The notes under the pieces: generated by a model
Database searches by the model: none
What the model was told of the DNA's origin: nothing
What the model saw: only the letters and a program-made list of their open reading frames with translations
Assembly: GCA_047601145.1 (NCBI GenBank)
Contig: JASGJW010000003.1
Span: forward strand, 806,001 to 870,000
From: UBA7672 sp047601145
Lineage (GTDB): Bacteria > Pseudomonadota > Alphaproteobacteria > Caulobacterales > Hyphomonadaceae
DNA: 64,000 nucleotides
Reading direction: 5' to 3'
Shown: piece after piece, positions 1 through 8,442 of the stretch
How the letters are laid out: each line of letters opens with the position of its first letter
Numbering within the stretch: the first letter of the stretch is position 1
Program-made: the position numbers and the translations under genes

Positions 1-1065
1 ACCGAACAGGACATCCCGATCGGTCTTGTCGGCATCATCTCCGCAGTCACGCTCGTCGCCATCGGCGTCCTGTTGTGGACTTTCACGCAAGGCACCCCAC
101 TGGCCTCAAGCGCACCCGCCATCGTAGCCGGCGGCTTACTCTATGTGGTCGTCATCGGTCTCGTGGTCGCTTCCGTCTGCGGTTACATGGCCGGCCTGAT
201 CGGCTCATCCAACAGCCCCGTGTCCGGCGTCGGCATTCTTGCCATTCTCGTGGCGTCCGTGCTGATGCTCGGCGCGCTGCAACTGTTCAACATTCCCGCC
301 GACAAGTCCGTCGTCGCCTTCGCCCTGCTCATCACCGGCATCGTCTTCGCCGTGGCAGTCATTTCGAATGACAACCTGCAGGACCTGAAGACCGGCCAGC
401 TCGTCGCAGCCACACCCTGGCGCCAGCAGGCCGCGCTGATCGTCGGCGTTGTCGCCGGCTCGCTGGTGATCCCGTTCCTGCTCAATCTCCTGAACAGCGC
501 CTTCGGCTTCAATGGCGGCCCGCCTGCCACCGTCGCCGGCACGCAACCACTCGGCGCCCCGCAGGCGACACTGATCTCCACCCTCGCGGCCGGCGTCCTT
601 GGCGGAGATCCGCGCTGGGACCTCATCGGCTACGGCGCCATCCTCGGCGTGGTCATCATCGCTGTGGACGAAATCCTCGTTCGCACCACCAACCGCAAGT
701 ACAAGCTGCCCCCGCTCGCGGTCGGCATCGGCATCTACCTGCCCATGGCCGTCACCACCACGGTCACCATCGGCGCGATCATCGGCACAGTCTACGACCG
801 CTGGGTCGCGAAGAAGAGCAAGAACCCCGAGCCTGCGCGCCGCCTCGGCATCCTGATGGCCTCCGGCCTGATCGTTGGCGAGAGCCTCTTCAACGTCCTG
901 CTCGCCGGCCTCATCGTCGCCACCAACAACGGCGCCCCGTTCGGCTTCGTCCCGACCGACGGCTTCTGGGTCGCGCCATATCCGATGGTCGCCGGCATTG
1001 TTGTCTTCTTCGCCATGGTCTGGTGGCTCTACGCCTGGACCAAGTCGAAAGCCGACAAAATCTAG
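1..1065 (+). CDS. OPT family oligopeptide transporter, C-terminal part
   Basis: The reading frame is open from the first base, so the N-terminus lies outside the window and 354 residues are visible. The protein is very hydrophobic with many membrane segments, and near visible residue 65 it carries a SNSPVSGVGI stretch of the kind conserved in OPT (oligopeptide/metal-chelate) transporters. These inner-membrane proteins use cation gradients to import peptides or metal chelates; the substrate cannot be read here. It ends in a short basic cytoplasmic tail. About 200 bases without a clear gene follow. Confidence 0.85.
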   Translation, partial: TEQDIPIGLVGIISAVTLVAIGVLLWTFTQGTPLASSAPAIVAGGLLYVVVIGLVVASVCGYMAGLIGSSNSPVSGVGILAILVASVLMLGALQLFNIPADKSVVAFALLITGIVFAVAVISNDNLQDLKTGQLVAATPWRQQAALIVGVVAGSLVIPFLLNLLNSAFGFNGGPPATVAGTQPLGAPQATLISTLAAGVLGGDPRWDLIGYGAILGVVIIAVDEILVRTTNRKYKLPPLAVGIGIYLPMAVTTTVTIGAIIGTVYDRWVAKKSKNPEPARRLGILMASGLIVGESLFNVLLAGLIVATNNGAPFGFVPTDGFWVAPYPMVAGIVVFFAMVWWLYAWTKSKADKI

Positions 1066-1269
1066 GTCTTCTCAACCACTGCCTCCAGCCTCAGCAACGC
1101 GCGCTTGAAACCTACCCTCTCGCGCGTTGCATCGCTGACGGGCTTGGTTCCCGGCTCAGCCAGCGTCATTAAAATCACTCTTGCTTTCCCCTGTAAAAAT
1201 CCCGACGGCCGTGTCGCGCGCCTGGCAGATTGTGGCTAGTCTTGCGCGGACACTGGTTGGGTCCGTTGG

Positions 1270-1689
1270 ATGAAACTTCTCGCCGTCATCGCTCTTGTCG
1301 CCGCCTCTGCCGCGCCTGCCCGTGGCCAGTGCGTCAATGTCTCCAAGGCCGGCACGCAAGGCACATTCACCGGCATACTCGAGAAACACGCCTTTCCCGG
1401 ACCGCCCAATTTCGAGGATGTCGCCAAGGGCGATCGCCCGATGGAGACATTCATCCTCCGTCTACCGACGAACATCTGCATCCAGGACAATGGCCGGTTC
1501 GCCGACCCGGATGAGAGGTTCAACACCATACACATATCCAGCTACGACCAGGGCATTCCTTGGGGCTGGCTCGACGCGCATCTTGGCGTGCAGGTCACGC
1601 TCACCGGCAACATCTTTGCGTCGGAGAATGCCTTTCACATGGCGCCGCTGGTGATGATGCTGCCGAACGGATGGAAGCCACCCGAATGA
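1270..1689 (+). CDS. secreted DUF4431-like protein
   Basis: 139 residues. It begins with a typical signal peptide (basic K2, hydrophobic core, likely cleavage near residue 19-20), so the mature protein is exported. The pattern TGxLEKHAFPGPPNFEDVAKGD and a conserved Cys in a later strand resemble the small DUF4431 domain, whose function is unknown. The stop overlaps the start of the next gene as ATGA (1686-1689), implying translational coupling to the VOC protein. The nearby in-frame Cys residues could form a disulfide after export. Confidence 0.65.
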   Translation: MKLLAVIALVAASAAPARGQCVNVSKAGTQGTFTGILEKHAFPGPPNFEDVAKGDRPMETFILRLPTNICIQDNGRFADPDERFNTIHISSYDQGIPWGWLDAHLGVQVTLTGNIFASENAFHMAPLVMMLPNGWKPPE

Positions 1690-2048
1690 TCACCGGCCTC
1701 AATCACGCGAACATCTCGACAGCGAAGCTGCAGGAGACGATCGACTTCTTCGTGCAGGTCGTCGGGCTTAAGGTGGGACCGCGTCCCGATTTCAACTTCG
1801 CTGGCGCCTGGCTCTATGCCGGCGAGCAGGCCGTTATCCACCTTGTCGAGCGCCCGCAGCCGCGTGACCTCGAAGGCGCGCTCGATCACATCTCCTTCAC
1901 CGCTCCTGATTTCGACACCGCCCTCGCACGCCTCGATCAGCTCGGCATTCCCTATCGCTGGTCGCACATTCCCTCGGGCTTCGGCCGCCAATGCTTCGTC
2001 AAAGACCCGAATGGCGTCACAATCGAGCTCACCGGCCCACCCGCCTGA
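1686..2048 (+). CDS. VOC (glyoxalase/dioxygenase) superfamily protein
   Basis: 120 residues, with the start set by the ATGA overlap with the preceding stop. It opens with GLNHANISTAKLQETIDFF, the usual first strand-helix of a VOC half-module, with the first metal-ligand His at residue 5, and contains LDHISFTAPD and FVKDPNGVTIEL, which carry the second His and the acidic ligand seen in this fold. The family includes glyoxalases, bleomycin-resistance proteins and extradiol dioxygenases. The substrate is not evident. It is probably co-translated with the upstream DUF4431-like secreted protein, an unusual pairing with no obvious shared function. Confidence 0.8.
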   Translation: MITGLNHANISTAKLQETIDFFVQVVGLKVGPRPDFNFAGAWLYAGEQAVIHLVERPQPRDLEGALDHISFTAPDFDTALARLDQLGIPYRWSHIPSGFGRQCFVKDPNGVTIELTGPPA

Positions 2049-2142
2049 CATCAGATCACTGCCCTAACGTCATACTAGCCGCGCGCTTTTCGTGGGATTA
2101 TGACCTTCCGCGAACGTCAAACGTCCTGCGTGAGGAACCGCC

Positions 2143-2925
2143 ATGAAACTCGACAGCTCCATTTCAGCCATCGTCACCGGCGGCGCCTCCGGCCTCGGCG
2201 GAGCCACCGTGAAAGCCCTGCGCGCCGCTGGCGTCAAAGTCGCCATCTTCGACATGAACGAGAAGACCGGTAACGCCTTCGCCGCCGAAACCGGCGCAGT
2301 CTATTGCAACGTCAACGTTACAAACGATGCCTCTGTCGACGCCGGCTTCGCCCAGGCCCGCGCCGCCAACGGACAGGAACGCATCCTCGTCAACTGCGCC
2401 GGCACCGGCAACGCCTTCAAGACCGCAGGCCGCAACAAGGAGACCGGCGAGATCAAGTCATTCCCGCTCTCCGAATTCGACCGCATCATCCAGATCAACC
2501 TCGTCGGCACGTTCCGCTGCATCGCCAAATCCGCGGCCGGCATGCTCACGCTCCCCGTGCTGCCCGATGGCGATCGCGGTGCGATCATCAACACCGCCTC
2601 TGTCGCCGCCGAAGACGGCCAGATGGGCCAGGCTGCCTATTCCGCCTCCAAAGGCGGCGTCGTCGGCATGACGCTCCCGATCGCCCGTGACCTCTCGAGC
2701 GAAGCGATCCGCGTCAACACCATCCTGCCGGGCCTCTTTAACACCCCGCTGCTCGCTGGCGCGCCCGAGAACGTGAAAGCCGCCCTCGCTGCCACTGTCC
2801 TAAACCCCAAACGCCTGGGCAACCCGGACGAGTACGCCAACCTCGCCATGACCATGATCCAGAACGGCTACTTCAACGGCGAAAGCGTCCGCCTCGACGG
2901 CGGCATTCGCATGCAACCAAGATAG
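2143..2925 (+). CDS. short-chain dehydrogenase/reductase
   Basis: 260 residues, cytoplasmic. The NAD(P)-binding TGGASGLG motif is at residues 12-19, the catalytic Ser is near residue 153 (INTASV) and YSASK is at about 166-170, so the enzyme looks intact. D37 (IFDMNE) at the end of the second beta strand suggests NAD preference. The C-terminal LDGGIRM is typical of SDRs. The overall pattern, including LPVLPDGDRGAIINTASVAA, resembles 3-hydroxyacyl-CoA dehydrogenases of the HSD10 type used in fatty-acid or branched-chain catabolism; that substrate is inferred. A GAGG ribosome site lies just upstream. Confidence 0.88.
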   Translation: MKLDSSISAIVTGGASGLGGATVKALRAAGVKVAIFDMNEKTGNAFAAETGAVYCNVNVTNDASVDAGFAQARAANGQERILVNCAGTGNAFKTAGRNKETGEIKSFPLSEFDRIIQINLVGTFRCIAKSAAGMLTLPVLPDGDRGAIINTASVAAEDGQMGQAAYSASKGGVVGMTLPIARDLSSEAIRVNTILPGLFNTPLLAGAPENVKAALAATVLNPKRLGNPDEYANLAMTMIQNGYFNGESVRLDGGIRMQPR

Positions 2926-2941
2926 GTCTATACCGCTCTGC

Positions 2942-3586
2942 ATGAGCGGAACGATTGCCCACCTTGAAAGCGAGTGGCTGAAGGACGCCGCTCGCTTTTC
3001 TGCTTCTGACGCGTCGCAGATCTTCGAGAACCTTTTCGCCCGCCATAGCGAACCGCAGCGCCACTATCACGGCCTCAGCCACCTCACCGCGCTGCTCGAC
3101 CTGGTCACAAGGCACGCTCCTCAAATCAAACCCGGATCACCCAACCGCCTCGCCATCTGGTGGCACGACGCCATCTACGACCCGACCGCCAAGGACAACG
3201 AAGAGCAAAGTGCGGTCCTCGCCCGCGATCATCTCGCAAAACTCGGCGCACCGCCCGATCTGATCGACGATGTCGCCACGATCATCCTTGCCACGAAAAA
3301 CCACTGGGTCGGTTCATCGCTTGGCGAGCACGACATCTTTCTCGACGCCGACATCGCCATCCTGGGCGCGCCACCTGCCATCTACGACAGCTACACCGCC
3401 GCCGTGCGGAAGGAATACGCTTGGGCGCCTGCCGACGCCTTCCGCGCCGGGCGCTCTGCCTTCCTCACCAATGCACTGACCCGGCCACGCCTCTTCCGCA
3501 CCGACACATTCGAAACCGCCTACGCCAATCAGGCCCGCGCCAACATGAGGCGCGAGCTAACCTCCCTGACCGGAACCTCCCCATGA
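2942..3586 (+). CDS. HD-superfamily predicted metal-dependent phosphohydrolase
   Basis: 214 residues, cytoplasmic. The features match the COG4339-type HD proteins: an early HYHGLSHL with the first His residues, WWHDAIYDP containing the His-Asp metal pair, an NEEQSA helix, and later His and Asp ligands in KNHW and DADIAILG. These are predicted phosphohydrolases of unknown substrate. It starts 16 bases after the SDR stop and overlaps the following TrmO-like gene by ATGA, so 2143-4044 reads as one transcription unit. Confidence 0.8.
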   Translation: MSGTIAHLESEWLKDAARFSASDASQIFENLFARHSEPQRHYHGLSHLTALLDLVTRHAPQIKPGSPNRLAIWWHDAIYDPTAKDNEEQSAVLARDHLAKLGAPPDLIDDVATIILATKNHWVGSSLGEHDIFLDADIAILGAPPAIYDSYTAAVRKEYAWAPADAFRAGRSAFLTNALTRPRLFRTDTFETAYANQARANMRRELTSLTGTSP

Positions 3587-4044
3587 AAATCGAACTCACG
3601 CCCATCGGCTACGTCCGCACCACGCGCGCCGATCCCACAGACGATAACTGGGACGCCGAAATCACCAGCATCACGCTTGACGCATCACGCTTCACCGCCG
3701 ACGCCCTATTGAGCCTCGACAGCTTCAGCCACGTCGAAGTGCTCTACTGGTTCCACCACAAGGAGGCCGCAACGCCCACGCTCGGCGCACGGCATCCGCG
3801 TGGTCGCAAGGACTGGCCGCTCGTGGGCATTTTCGCCCAACGCGGCAAGAACCGCCCCAACCGCATCGGCCTCACCATCTGCAAGGCTCTGAAAGTGGAA
3901 GGCACGACGCTCCACGTCTCCGGCCTAGACGCCATCGACGGCACGCCCGTGCTCGACCTCAAACCCTGGATGTCCGGCTTCGCCCCGCGCGGGGAAATCC
4001 GCGAACCGCAATGGTCGGAGGAACTGATGGCTGGCTACTGGTAG
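3583..4044 (+). CDS. TsaA/TrmO-like SAM-dependent tRNA methyltransferase domain protein
   Basis: 153 residues; the start is fixed by the ATGA overlap with the preceding HD gene. It opens with the family pattern ELTPIGYVRT and has GIFAQRGKNRPNRIGLT, matching the TrmO/VirR signature in which Arg and Asn residues bind SAM, and ends with LDLKPW. TrmO N6-methylates t6A at position 37 of tRNA-Thr. The protein is shorter than E. coli TrmO and lacks its C-terminal extension, so it corresponds to the core TsaA beta-barrel only. It converges on the next gene, whose stop abuts this one. Confidence 0.78.
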   Translation: MKIELTPIGYVRTTRADPTDDNWDAEITSITLDASRFTADALLSLDSFSHVEVLYWFHHKEAATPTLGARHPRGRKDWPLVGIFAQRGKNRPNRIGLTICKALKVEGTTLHVSGLDAIDGTPVLDLKPWMSGFAPRGEIREPQWSEELMAGYW

Positions 4045-4425
4045 CTAGTCACGTCCGCGCGACGCGCCCGTCGCGTCATCGATCGCAAAGCGCCATTTTC
4101 CGTCGCCGCCGCGCTTCAGCACTTCGACCGACACGCCATCCTGCTCGATCCAGCCCTCGGCGTTCAGCATTTCCCAGCGCAGGCTGCACAGCGCAATATC
4201 GCCCGCCTCCACAACGCTCTCATACTTGCCCTTGAGCCTCATCGGCGAGGCGAGAAACCCATCCAGCGCCGCCTTGATCTCACCCGCACCTCGCGCGAAC
4301 GCCACGCCATCGAACGTGAACACGGCATCCGGCGCATATAGCCCCAGCAGCCCGGCGCCATCGCGATCATTGAACATCTGCACGAAGGTTGCAGCCATCT
4401 CGTCCGGCGACGTCACGCCCATCAT
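4045..4425 (-). CDS. NTF2-like (SnoaL/DUF4440-type) protein A
   Basis: 126 residues, a single NTF2-like cone fold: N-terminal helix with FVQMFNDRD, then LGLYAPDAVFTFDG and a C-terminal strand ending KWRFAIDDATG. Members include small-molecule isomerases, ketosteroid-isomerase relatives and SnoaL cyclases, but many have no known substrate. There is no signal peptide. The neighbour at 4483-4854 on the same strand has the same length and pattern (FxxRFNAND, LYTEDAIFTYDG, WRFIIDDS), so the two are tandem paralogues. Two adjacent ATG codons are possible starts; the ribosome site GGGGAG serves either. Confidence 0.75.
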   Translation of the reverse strand: MMGVTSPDEMAATFVQMFNDRDGAGLLGLYAPDAVFTFDGVAFARGAGEIKAALDGFLASPMRLKGKYESVVEAGDIALCSLRWEMLNAEGWIEQDGVSVEVLKRGGDGKWRFAIDDATGASRGRD

Positions 4426-4482
4426 CCGCTCCCCTGTCTGGTCGCGGCATAATCGTTATCGCCTGCCGAAGATCAAGTATTT

Positions 4483-4854
4483 CTAGGTCCGGCTCCCGCC
4501 GCCCGAGTCATCGATGATGAAACGCCACAGTCCATCCGCCCCGCGCTTCTGCACCTCGGTCGAGACATTCGTCGCCACGGTCGCTCCCGTGTCGTCGAAC
4601 AGCTCCCACTTGAACCGCGTCAGCGCGATATCGCCCACCATATAGAGCGATACATTTTGCCCACGCATCTTCAGCCCGGCCATCATGAAGCCCGCGATCG
4701 CGCCTTCGATCTGCTTCCGCCCGACGGCCTTCTCCTGGCCATCATAGGTAAAGATCGCGTCCTCTGTGTAGAGCTGCGCAAACCCCAGCGCATCATTCGC
4801 GTTGAACCGCGCGATAAAGAGACCTGCGGTTTCCTCGGGCGACGACGCTCCCAT
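4483..4854 (-). CDS. NTF2-like (SnoaL/DUF4440-type) protein B
   Basis: 123 residues, paralogue of the protein at 4045-4425 and directly upstream of it on the same strand with a 57-base gap. Both start MxxSPxExA, have an aromatic-acidic LYxxDAxFTxDG core and end in an IDD motif. Such duplicated NTF2-like genes may form homo- or hetero-dimers; the ligand is unknown. It has a good ribosome site (GGAGA) before the ATG. Upstream lies the capsid gene scar, so this pair may be the edge of a former phage insertion. Confidence 0.75.
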   Translation of the reverse strand: MGASSPEETAGLFIARFNANDALGFAQLYTEDAIFTYDGQEKAVGRKQIEGAIAGFMMAGLKMRGQNVSLYMVGDIALTRFKWELFDDTGATVATNVSTEVQKRGADGLWRFIIDDSGGGSRT

Positions 4855-4924
4855 GGAGAATCTCCAGCTGGATGGATGAAGCTAGTCTCCACCCGTGCAG
4901 CCGTCGAGTTAGGTTCGGGTCAAA

Positions 4925-5268
4925 TTACGATGCGGCGAACTTCACCACTTTGATCGCATCGATATTCTGCACGCCGCCACCGACGCGCTTCCTCGTGTAG
5001 AGCAGCACATCCGGCTTCAGCGAGTGAGGATCACGTTGTGCGCGTGCACCGTGACGGTCGACGATCAGATAGCCGCGCCGGAAATCGCCGAAGGCAGTCG
5101 AGAAGGCGCTTGCCGCGATAGCGGGCATGCCCTCGATCTCGGTCATCGGATAGCCCGGCAGGATCGCCGACTCGCCCGCCGCATCCGGACGCCAGAGATA
5201 GTTATCCTCGCCGCACGCACATCTGCGTTGCGGCCCGCAGGCGCGTTCATCTTCGTCTCGATTGTCAT
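4925..5268 (-). pseudogene. HK97-type phage/GTA major capsid protein remnant (internally deleted)
   Basis: The frame 4925-5215 reads as the C-terminus of an HK97-fold major capsid protein: a GEDNYLW start, PDAAGES, an AFGDFRRGYLIVDR segment, and an ending in KRVGGGVQNIDAIKVVKFAAS, which matches the conserved tail of phage and gene-transfer-agent capsids. Only about 95 of the usual 380-420 residues remain. Upstream, an ATG at 5266-5268 in a different frame opens about 15 codons (MTIETKMNAPAGRN) before the sequence runs into the capsid tail, suggesting an internal deletion that joined the two ends out of frame. No portal, protease or tail genes are near. Confidence 0.75.
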
Positions 5269-5323
5269 GCGTCCCCTATTGAAGTCTCGCACCAGTCAGC
5301 TATTGGCGCCGCGAAGCGTGACG

Positions 5324-5358
5324 CACGAAAAAACATAAAGCCGCGTCCCGTGGACGCG
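5324..5358 (-). terminator. Rho-independent terminator
   Basis: A perfect 7-bp stem CGCGTCC/GGACGCG with a CGT loop (5342-5358) lies 43 bases beyond the stop of the gene at 5402-6454. Read on the minus strand it is followed by a T-rich run (GCTTTATGTTTTTT). Confidence 0.75.
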
Positions 5359-5401
5359 CCTTCTGGTGACATCCATCTGCTTTCGGAGCAGGCGCTCGCC
5401 G

Positions 5402-6454
5402 TCAGTCCTTCTTGCGAGGAACAAGGCCCGCGTTGATCCCCGGCCCCAGTTTTGGCGTGATGCCTTTCGACTCCAGGACACGCGCGCCAGCGAGCATACC
5501 CGCCATAGCGTAGTTGCCCTCATGACAGGCAAACTCATACATGGGCTGGGAATGATTCAGAGCCATCTCGCCGCGCCAGGGCTGCGTATACAGCGATGGA
5601 TCATCTACCTTGAACGCATAGAGCACCTGCCCGTCACTCCACCGCGAGAACCGCTCGATCAGCGTACCCGTCGGCGAAATGAGGCTTGGCTGCAGCGGAT
5701 GCACATTGCGCGTCTCTACCACAAGTTCATCACCTTCATACCAACCGACAGAGTCGCCCGTCCATTTCGGGATGACATCCGGCCCGTGCTTCGCCGCAGC
5801 GGCATTCGCGACGATGGGTATCACGCGCGCATGATGCACCATCTCCACAGCGATCATGACGGCATCCGGCGTCTGAACTATCTGCAGCGTAGAATTGTAC
5901 ATCGCGTTCTGCATGATCGGGCCGCCCATCGTTTCCGTCATCAGGCATCGATCGAACAACGGCCGCGTCTCGGGTCCGTCAAAATTTACGCCTGAGGCGG
6001 CGGGCGGGCTACCGCCCGAGCGCTGCGCGCCGGGCTTGAACGGAATACGCCCGTTCGCCGGCTCCACGATCCACGATGTGCGCAGCTCACCCTTTACTGT
6101 CGCCAGCTTCGAACCTGGATCGATCCAGAATGCATTGTACCCACGGTCCGCGTTCTTGTCGGCGAGGATATCAGTGTTGTTCGGATCCTGGCCCTGTGAT
6201 GCCTCTTCCTGCCGCGTCAGCATGATCAGCGGATTATCCTCGACGATCTCGCGCGCTTCCTTCTCATTCACTGTCAGCTTCTCAACTCCCGCCGGACGCT
6301 GCAGGCTCGTGATCGACGTGCTGTTCCAGAAGCCCTGGAGATCAGGCACGCCCCACGATGTCTTCGGAGGTGTATAGCCCGGCGCCGATTGGGCGGCGGC
6401 CGCTCCTGCGAGAACGGCTCCCAGTGCCGCGCACACCGTCAGTTTCCGGATCAT
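5402..6454 (-). CDS. secreted protein of uncharacterised family (PDLQGxW), paralogue 1
   Basis: 350 residues. The start at 6454 is preferred because GGAGA lies 9 bases upstream and it yields a clean signal peptide (MIRKLT, then an Ala-rich core, cleavage near residue 21); a longer upstream reading has no such support. After a short Pro-rich stretch comes WGVPDLQGFWN at 34-44, then GYNAFWIDPGSK, GDSVGWYEGDE and FACHEGNYAM. These are shared with the next gene, giving a paralogous pair of predicted periplasmic or extracellular proteins. I recognise the family pattern from other sphingomonad/acidobacterial-type genomes but know no function. Conserved His, Glu, Asp and one Cys could form a site. 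Confidence 0.8.
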   Translation of the reverse strand: MIRKLTVCAALGAVLAGAAAAQSAPGYTPPKTSWGVPDLQGFWNSTSITSLQRPAGVEKLTVNEKEAREIVEDNPLIMLTRQEEASQGQDPNNTDILADKNADRGYNAFWIDPGSKLATVKGELRTSWIVEPANGRIPFKPGAQRSGGSPPAASGVNFDGPETRPLFDRCLMTETMGGPIMQNAMYNSTLQIVQTPDAVMIAVEMVHHARVIPIVANAAAAKHGPDVIPKWTGDSVGWYEGDELVVETRNVHPLQPSLISPTGTLIERFSRWSDGQVLYAFKVDDPSLYTQPWRGEMALNHSQPMYEFACHEGNYAMAGMLAGARVLESKGITPKLGPGINAGLVPRKKD

Positions 6455-6554
6455 CGCGAATTCTCCATGCTTCGACGCACGCGCCGGGCACATCGTTCCC
6501 ACGCAGCACCCGCCCGCGCAATCCTGCCGCACCGGAAGGAGTTGCGATGTGAAC

Positions 6555-6590
6555 CAAAGGAAAAGGGCGCGGCCATCGCCGCGCCCTTCC
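6555..6590 (-). terminator. Rho-independent terminator
   Basis: An 8-bp GC stem GGGCGCGG/CCGCGCCC (6565-6586) sits 28 bases past the stop of the gene at 6614-7747 and on the minus strand is followed by TTTTCC. It separates the two paralogous secreted-protein genes, which are therefore probably separate transcripts. Confidence 0.7.
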
Positions 6591-6613
6591 TTGGTCCCGT
6601 CCCGCCAAAAGTC

Positions 6614-7747
6614 CTAGTTGAAGCCTTCGCCGCCGGTTTCGTCTCGCGGCAGCACGAGACCCGCAGCGATACCCGGACCCATGCCCGGCACCTTGCCCTT
6701 GCTCTCGAGCTCACGCGCGCCGCCGAGAATGCCCGGCATCGCGTAGTTGCCTTCGTGACAGGCGTATTCATACAGCGGGCTCGACGAGTTGAGCGACATC
6801 TCGCCCTTCCACGTCTGGCTGTAGAGTGAAGGATCATCGACCTCGAAGGTGTAGAGCACCTGGTGGTCGTTCCAGCGCGAGAAGCGCTCGGTCACCTTGC
6901 CGTTCTGCGAGATCATCGCGCGCTGGCCCGGGTGCACGTTCGTGGTTTCCACCACCAGCGTGTCACCCTCATACCAGCCCACCGAATCTCCGCCCCATTT
7001 CGGAACGGAGCCGTGCTTCGCCTCGGCCTTGCTCGCCGCAATCGGGATCACGCGCACGTCGTGGATCATCTCCACTTCGATCATCACATGGGTCGGCGTC
7101 TGCACGAACTGCATCGTGTTGTTGTACATGCCGTTCTGCATAACCGGACCGAACGAGCCGGAGAAGCCGAGCACACAGCGTTCAGCCTGCGGACGTGTTT
7201 CCGGACCGTCGAAGTTGGTAATCGCATAGCCGCCGCCACGCGCTGCGCCCGGCTTGTACGGAATGCGACCGGTCGCCGGCTCGGTGATCCAAGACGTCCG
7301 CAGCTCGCCCTTCACTGACGCGAGCTTCGTGCCTGGATCGATCCAGAACGAGTTGTAACCGCGGTCGTTGTTCTTGTCCTCGAGCAGCTTCGTGTTGTTC
7401 GGGTCCTGGCCGTTAGTCGACTGGTCTTCCTTGGACAACACCACGAGGATGTTGCGATTGACGAGGCGATCCGCTTCTTTCTGAGACACGCTCAACTGCT
7501 TCGCATCCGGCGAACGCTGCATCGACGTGATCGACGTGTTGTTCCAGTAGCCCTGCAGGTCCGGCGCGCCCCACTTGGTGTGCGGGACCTTATAGCCCGC
7601 TTCCGAACGCTGTCCGTCATTTGCATTCGTGACCGGCGTGGCGGCCGCAGCGGCCGGCGGGGTCGGGGCAGGCGTTTGCGCGACAGCGTTGGCGCCCAGC
7701 AGCACGGCGCATCCAAGCGCAGTCGCGGCCAGCAATCTGGTCTTCAT
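6614..7747 (-). CDS. secreted protein of uncharacterised family (PDLQGxW), paralogue 2
   Basis: 377 residues with a strong AGGAGG ribosome site before the ATG. Signal peptide 1-23 (cleavage after AVA), then an Ala/Pro/Thr-rich linker to about residue 45, then WGAPDLQGYWN at 59-69. Downstream motifs GYNSFWIDPGTK, GDSVGWYEGDT and YACHEGNYAM match the neighbour at 5402-6454, so the pair arose by duplication. The linker in this copy is much longer. Function unknown; an exported soluble role is inferred from the signal peptide and the absence of other membrane segments. Confidence 0.82.
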   Translation of the reverse strand: MKTRLLAATALGCAVLLGANAVAQTPAPTPPAAAAATPVTNANDGQRSEAGYKVPHTKWGAPDLQGYWNNTSITSMQRSPDAKQLSVSQKEADRLVNRNILVVLSKEDQSTNGQDPNNTKLLEDKNNDRGYNSFWIDPGTKLASVKGELRTSWITEPATGRIPYKPGAARGGGYAITNFDGPETRPQAERCVLGFSGSFGPVMQNGMYNNTMQFVQTPTHVMIEVEMIHDVRVIPIAASKAEAKHGSVPKWGGDSVGWYEGDTLVVETTNVHPGQRAMISQNGKVTERFSRWNDHQVLYTFEVDDPSLYSQTWKGEMSLNSSSPLYEYACHEGNYAMPGILGGARELESKGKVPGMGPGIAAGLVLPRDETGGEGFN

Positions 7748-8442
7748 GGCGTTCCTCCTCGCGTGCCGCCCATCCTGCCGAGCAGTGTTCTGTCGACCAG
7801 TGCCTGTCGATCGATACAGGGGGCGATCTCCGTAAAGTCACCCTACGCCTGCTTTACCTCTGCGGAAAGGTTGACCCAGCGTCAGGCTCCAACACGCTTG
7901 TGAGAGTGGGCCCCGGCGGCCGCAAGTCTCGCCTCTGGCGACATTGGCGATGTCACCAGCGTTATCTGACGCAGCTCGATCTCCCGGAGTTCTCGCCCAC
8001 AACTCACCCGCGGCGACCAGTCCGTCGCGATGAACCCGATCGACTATCCATCCAAAACATTTTCCGCGATGGGCTGCAGTGTCGCTCGGTCCGCCGGATC
8101 CCCCACCTTCACCCGGCCAGGCACAAACAGACAGCGCCCGTCCTCGCGCATCGCCTTCCATCGCTCGGCCATCTTCCATCCGACATGGCTCAGCTGCATC
8201 CACACCTCGCCACGCAGCCGCAGCGTCCGCGCAAGCGCCCCGCCCACACCGGGTCGCCCGCACCAGGTCGCCTGCCACGTCCTCAACCCCGAACAGCAAT
8301 ACGTATCCGTCGATCACCAATGATCCTTCGATAGCCACCTCGCCACAATCCGCCTCAGTCCCGCGACAACACGCGACACATGCGGTAAATTCCCGGTACA
8401 GCTGTCGCGAAAGGGTGAGGGGCCATCACAACGGGGTCCCTC
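7748..8442. other. gene-poor 695-base stretch
   Basis: No confidently recognisable gene. The minus strand has the possible frameshifted reading frame listed separately (8044-8338). The rest shows overlapping low-quality open frames on both strands of the kind expected by chance in GC-rich DNA. The minus-strand gene ending at 6614 must have its promoter at about 7760-7850 and the plus-strand dioxygenase its promoter near 8350-8440, but I cannot point to clear boxes. Confidence 0.5.
8044..8338 (-). pseudogene. possible frameshifted small gene
   Basis: Two minus-strand frames together look more protein-like than either alone: a GTG at 8338 opens VAIEGSLVIDGYVLLFGVED, then the other frame continues as TWQATWCGRPGVGG and VWMQLSHVGWKMAERW to a stop at 8044. 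The second frame has mostly G or C at third codon positions, as real genes here do. Joining them needs a one-base shift near 8265-8285. No family recognised; it may be a chance frame. Confidence 0.25.

Noticed and set aside
4855..4924. A possible tRNA-like stretch (GGTTCGGGTCAAATT) next to the capsid remnant, which would suit a phage attachment site
   Set aside because: The rest of a tRNA (acceptor stem, anticodon arm) cannot be folded from the flanks; only a chance T-arm-like stretch.
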